From: Gracilaria domingensis
Lineage: Eukaryota; Rhodophyta; Florideophyceae; Gracilariales; Gracilariaceae
Assembly: GCA_022539475.1 (NCBI GenBank)
Contig: VCMS01000212.1
Location: forward strand, 1-64,000
Length of the DNA stretch: 64,000 bases
Reading direction: 5' to 3'
Shown here: piece by piece, positions 60,458 to 64,000 of the stretch
Layout: every line of letters starts with the position of its first letter
Numbering within the stretch: position 1 is the stretch's first letter
Translations under genes and position numbers: made by a program
The notes under the pieces: model-generated
Databases searched by the model: none
What the model saw: the letters and a program-made list of their open reading frames with translations, nothing else
Told to the model about the DNA's origin: nothing

Positions 60458-61471
60458 TTACACGCGACGACCTAACGCAGACAGCTGGTTTTTTCGCTGG
60501 ATTCGGTGGCAAAAGTCAATAAACGGCAACTCGCCATTGTTACCGGAAACTTCGTAATTTGCAACGGTACTCGTCCAGTTACTGGTGTTTTCTCGCCAAA
60601 CCGTCGACAATTTCTGGCCCGTGCGCTGTGTCAACGGCACCAAACCCGGACAGAGGTCCTGGACAGGCTCTGGAAAAGATTCATTTGGGCAAAATGCGGG
60701 ATTATTGAACCTCGATGCAATCCGGTCCCACAAGTGTGACTTCTTGATGCCTATATCTTGTTTGTCTCGCGGGATTGTGATGCAGAGGTTGGAAATGTAT
60801 CGCTTTGTCTGCTCGTCGTCTCTCATTAGGAGCAGCAGACGAGCAAATTCATCGTCACAGAACTCTGGGGTTTGTTTCTTGCCTCCTTCTTCGGTTTCCT
60901 TATTTGGTGGTTCTCTCATTGCGGACAACGAAACACCGCCGACGGGGGAAGATGTAGAATTCAGTAAATTGGGGGGGTGAATTCGCTCGAATGCCTTTCT
61001 CTCCTTGTCCTTGCCAAGCATAGCAAGGAGAACCACACTGGCAGGCATCCGTGCACACGTTGCGTGCTTTTTCCTTTCAATATGCTGTGAAACAGCCTCT
61101 TTCGCTAACGACTCAAGCAAGGAGACTGGCATAATGGCACGTTCGACCTCGCTAAGGACGTGAAGAGCCAATCGTGCGCGCAACACGTCGCGCTTACCAG
61201 AGTTTGAGCGGCGAACGCGGTAGTCCTGTAGCAATTCTTTTAGTTGGGAAATACTTCTGGTAAGGATAAAGTCGTATGAAAAGTCGAGCTCTTCATTTAC
61301 GGTGGTAAAGTGCATCTTTTGGTACTTGCTCTTGGATGGTGAAGCTGTTGAGGAATTGGACGGTAAATGCGGTCTTGTTTGTTGTTGTGGCGTCGTCTTT
61401 GGGTCTTCATCGGAAGGTAAAAGGGCTTCTTCGGCGAGTTCCGCTTCTTCAATTTCTTTGTCCAAATTCAT
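60458..61471 (-). CDS. SAP and Myb/SANT-like partner protein of the Harbinger element
   Basis: The ATG at 61471 opens 337 residues. An acidic start (NLDKEIEEAELAEEALL) precedes a SAP-type DNA-binding motif (SISQLKELLQDYRVRRSNSG) and a C-terminal Myb/SANT-like region (SHLWDRIASRFNNPAF, then RTGQKLSTVWRENTSNW). Harbinger elements typically encode such a second protein, which brings the transposase to the ends. Convergent orientation to the transposase fits the family layout. It stops at TAA at 60458-60460, where the frame would otherwise continue. Confidence 0.7.
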   Translation of the reverse strand: MNLDKEIEEAELAEEALLPSDEDPKTTPQQQTRPHLPSNSSTASPSKSKYQKMHFTTVNEELDFSYDFILTRSISQLKELLQDYRVRRSNSGKRDVLRARLALHVLSEVERAIMPVSLLESLAKEAVSQHIERKKHATCARMPASVVLLAMLGKDKERKAFERIHPPNLLNSTSSPVGGVSLSAMREPPNKETEEGGKKQTPEFCDDEFARLLLLMRDDEQTKRYISNLCITIPRDKQDIGIKKSHLWDRIASRFNNPAFCPNESFPEPVQDLCPGLVPLTQRTGQKLSTVWRENTSNWTSTVANYEVSGNNGELPFIDFCHRIQRKNQLSALGRRV

Positions 61472-61551
61472 GTGGGCGACGTAGAGTAATATCACCCCAA
61501 CGGGGTGACGAACGGAGTGCGCGTGGTAGGGGATCGTCGGGATTTCGATAG

Positions 61552-61580
61552 GGGTGCGCAACTTTTGGAAGCACCCCTCT
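61552..61580. repeat. Hairpin upstream of the Harbinger partner gene
   Basis: aggggtgc and agcacccct pair around a loop of about 12 bases. Possible terminus or promoter structure. Confidence 0.5.
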
Positions 61581-61735
61581 AGTAGGGACGCTATAATCTG
61601 CTGGCTGCTCCTGCTTTGCAGTAACTGCGCAGCAAGGTTTGGGCTAAGTTGGTCTTGTTCGATGCTGGTATGGGTGAGGAATCAGACGAAGTGGAGAAAT
61701 CTCAAGAGTGGCTTACAGATCTATTAAATACTCCA

Positions 61736-61787
61736 AACTGGCTCGCGGCTACCGTGAAGCAATCTGCGTGGTAGCAGCGAGCCAGTT
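61736..61787. repeat. 18-bp inverted repeat
   Basis: aactggctcgcggctacc at 61736-61753 pairs with ggtagcagcgagccagtt at 61770-61787 with one mismatch, across a 16-base loop. It might be a minute foldback or a fused pair of element ends. Confidence 0.8.
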
Positions 61788-62030
61788 CGACGTAATACTA
61801 ACCGCAAGGTTATTTGTAACGTCCAAAAGTACGTTTTGTTTGCGCCGCAGCTTTGCCGTAGTTTTGATACCCAACCCCTAAAAGTATTGAATAAGTTTTT
61901 ACTTCTATGTATTTGTTAGCAAGAAATTACGAGTACCGGTTAATGGTTTTGGCTTATTTGGCTTTAAGTTGATCGCTCCAGAGCAATTAGCTGTCATGAA
62001 AAAGGAGATATAAAACACAGCAATGCTACC

Positions 62031-62240
62031 AGTTCAACAGATAAGTGGAATCTGAGTGAATGACCTTCTTTACTAGTTAATAAAGATTTTATTGAGTTGA
62101 AGTACACTTGCGTCACAAATTTCTTACGCTCTTTTGTGACGGAGCGTACTTCTCTTTTGTGTCTACGATCATGTGCACGATGACTGTCTCGGTCTTATGC
62201 GCCCTCTCGCAGATGGTCATTGTGCACTGTTGCAGCCGTT
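62031..62240 (-). repeat. Diverged LTR-like sequence
   Basis: On the minus strand this shares gcataagaccgagacagtca, ctcaataaaa and the surrounding 200 bases with 43310-43557. It has no linked coding sequence, so it is perhaps a solo LTR of a related family. Confidence 0.5.
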
Positions 62241-62881
62241 GCGAGTACTGCGGCGCCGAACACATCCGATAATCTTGATGTCATCGATTGCACTAGGGCT
62301 TGGGATGGTTAATTTCGGGTCGAGATGTATTATGGGCCTCGTTGAGTGGCTGATAGCAGCGCTACGGTGATCTAGACACGTGCGAAGCACGAGCGACGGA
62401 ATAAAAATGTACACGAAAACAGCCCTGTCTGGGGTGGTCCACTGTTTGGTTTACTACATCGCCGATATTCGCTATCAAACCTTCTTGTTCTGCAGAGATG
62501 TGGACAAGACGGAGCTCTTTCCAGTGGTGTATTGACCGTTATGATTGCTCTACCAACACGCAGGCTATGGCAGTTTCATTACCAGTGAATGCCGGTTTGA
62601 GGAACGTCCGACGAATTTGGTGCAGAACAGTTCAACAGTTAGATAGAGGTTTACAGATTTCACAAACAATCTGAAGAAATCTTCAGATTGCAGTGATTTC
62701 ATTATTCTGTTCTGCACGGAATGAAAGACACTTCTTGACGCAACGCCGTTGTTAACTCGACTGCTGTTTCCCCGAGCTTTGCGCAGCTCTCTGATCATCT
62801 CGTATCCCCCAAGAGCGTGCATCTAACGATTTCATCCACTGTTTCATTGGTTATTGGACGGCCGTCTCGTAAGAAGCCGTA
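62241..62881. other. Spacer upstream of the hydrolase gene
   Basis: No gene recognised. It contains a nested inverted repeat at 62621-62716 and presumably the hydrolase promoter. Confidence 0.45.
62621..62716. repeat. Nested hairpin
   Basis: Outer arms tgcagaacag (62621-62630) and ctgttctgca (62707-62716) enclose an inner perfect hairpin caatctgaag-aaat-cttcagattg at 62667-62690. Confidence 0.8.
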
Positions 62882-63844
62882 ATGGTCGCCTTTCTTTCAG
62901 TCTCCACGATCGGGGGGAACAGATTCTGTTCATCTTTGTCCGGAAAGAGCCTATCTACAAGCCCACGTAAGGTACATCGTCGCGCGAATCGTTCTTTTAG
63001 ATGCTCAATCCAACAAGAAAGCCAAGTGCAGCAGCCAAAAACTGGTATATGCACAGGACATGATTGTCAGCTTGTCTTCGACGGGCGTTCGATTGCGTAC
63101 GATTACTTCCCTGGAACTTCTCCGACCATCATGTTTCTTCCTGGTTTCTTCTTTTCCAGATGGCGTCAAGCGAAAGCGAATGCATTAGAGATATTTGCAA
63201 AGCGCAAGGGACAAGCTATTTTTGCTGAAGAATACCTTGGAACTGGTAAGTCTGAAGGCGACTTTGTTACCGATGGAACATTATCACGGTGGATAAATGA
63301 TTCTCTTCGGCTACTGGATGAGGTGATTCCTGGAAAGGTCTTGTTGGTAGGTGCTGGTGTTGGAGGTTGGATTATGCTTCACTTGGCCATGCTACGTCCA
63401 GACAAAGTAATTGGTCTCGTCGGAATGAACCCGTCAGTGGACTTCACTGAGGACCTTATCAAACCAAACTTGAGCGAAGAACAACAGAGGAGCATAGAAA
63501 ATGAAGGATTTGTGAACATGAATTGGGGTTTCAGAAACTACCCAATAAGTAAAGCTTTGCTGGAAGACGCACAGAAGTGGTTGGTGCTTCGCGGTGGTGC
63601 AGATTCCTTAGACATCACGTGCCCGGTTCGTATTCTGCAAGGACTGAGCGACGAAGAGCTTCCTCCGAAGCGAATGCTTGATCTTGTCGACAAAATCAAA
63701 TCGGAAGACTGCGTGCTTTCTTATATTAAGTACGGAGACCACAACCTCGAAGAGGAAGAAGACTTTGTGAGAATGTGGGATGCTGTATGTGAACTATCAG
63801 AGATGCACTATGAGTACGACCTTACGACCACAAGCAGTGGTTAA
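62882..63844 (+). CDS. ABHD10-like alpha/beta hydrolase, nucleophile replaced
   Basis: The ATG at 62882 opens 320 residues. The first 45-50 residues are Ser/Arg-rich with few acids, fitting an organellar transit peptide. The core resembles ABHD10-type thioesterases/esterases: FLPGFFFSRW, EYLGTGKSEGDF, the nucleophile elbow VGAGVGGWIMLHLA, the acid in LQGLSDEELP (D257) and the histidine in YGDHNL (H287). The elbow should be G-x-S-x-G. Here residue 159 is glycine (GGT at 63356-63358), so the canonical serine is missing. The frame is otherwise intact, suggesting a non-catalytic or altered role, a sequencing error, or a recent loss. Confidence 0.82.
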   Translation: MVAFLSVSTIGGNRFCSSLSGKSLSTSPRKVHRRANRSFRCSIQQESQVQQPKTGICTGHDCQLVFDGRSIAYDYFPGTSPTIMFLPGFFFSRWRQAKANALEIFAKRKGQAIFAEEYLGTGKSEGDFVTDGTLSRWINDSLRLLDEVIPGKVLLVGAGVGGWIMLHLAMLRPDKVIGLVGMNPSVDFTEDLIKPNLSEEQQRSIENEGFVNMNWGFRNYPISKALLEDAQKWLVLRGGADSLDITCPVRILQGLSDEELPPKRMLDLVDKIKSEDCVLSYIKYGDHNLEEEEDFVRMWDAVCELSEMHYEYDLTTTSSG

Positions 63845-64000
63845 TCCCTGGCAGAATTCTGCTGTGTAAACAAGGGCTGATCAGACCCAGTAGATATGGG
63901 GAGGAGGAAACTCATAAATCATGTCATGTTGTGACAATTGTATCTTCTACATTGCTTTGCGATGCAATCCTTGGATTGAAGTGCTGCGATGTTCTTTCTA
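63845..64000. other. 3' flank of the hydrolase gene
   Basis: Short noncoding end of the window. No feature supported. Confidence 0.5.

Overview
This is a eukaryotic nuclear window, probably from a transposon-rich, intron-poor multicellular red alga. That assignment is an inference. It rests on a siroheme-pathway methyltransferase with a targeting-like N-terminus, a handful of scattered metabolic genes, and a mix of chromodomain Ty3/gypsy, LINE, CACTA/Plavaka-like and PIF/Harbinger elements. I used ATG starts only, so many frames that open at GTG or TTG are given shorter starts here. There is a 912-base assembly gap at 30392-31303.

Layout: 1-6265 and about 30015-36524 are two near-identical copies of a 6.3-6.5 kb segment. 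Each copy holds a HAD-family phosphatase with an inverted, motif-damaged paralogue, a ketopantoate-reductase-like gene, a 5'-truncated ribulose-phosphate 3-epimerase, three tandem RNA-like hairpins, and a coiled-coil basic protein. The reductase is intact in copy 2 and frameshifted in copy 1. Between the copies, 6266-9310 and 13877-15826 are inverted arms of one repeat, with a 375/381-bp tandem array in the left arm. The spacer carries a decayed coiled-coil ORF and a LINE reverse-transcriptase fragment. A broken Plavaka/CACTA-like transposase follows at 15730-18919.

The most unusual block is 18861-29834, a compact cassette of two divergent gene arms around a 1.3 kb control region. The leftward arm holds an unknown two-part protein, small ORFs, a beta-class DNA N6-adenine/N4-cytosine methyltransferase, a SET-like protein, a repeat-rich basic protein and a long unknown coiled-coil protein. 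The rightward arm holds a small ORF, a Ser/Thr/Lys-rich repeat protein, a ParB-like protein, a charged linker protein and a 2-oxoglutarate/Fe(II)-dioxygenase-like protein. Both arms are preceded by the same roughly 50-bp promoter-like module. I read this as an undescribed mobile or viral-derived cassette dedicated to modifying DNA or chromatin, carrying both a possible writer and a possible eraser or oxidiser.

From 36525 to 54309 there are three Ty3/gypsy elements, all on the minus strand: a truncated decayed piece (36525-40062), an older element (43558-54309), and a 7.3 kb young element (44237-51550) inserted into the older element's integrase with a CAAGT target duplication. The young element shows a classical A AAA AAC frameshift site between gag and pol, an extra ORF after pol joined by an ATGA overlap, and a zinc-finger ORF in its leader. 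From 55380 to about 57990 is a GC-rich island with a disrupted uroporphyrinogen-III methyltransferase gene and a 70-bp tandem repeat. A PIF/Harbinger element follows (58109-61471). The window ends with an ABHD10-like alpha/beta hydrolase whose nucleophile serine has become glycine.
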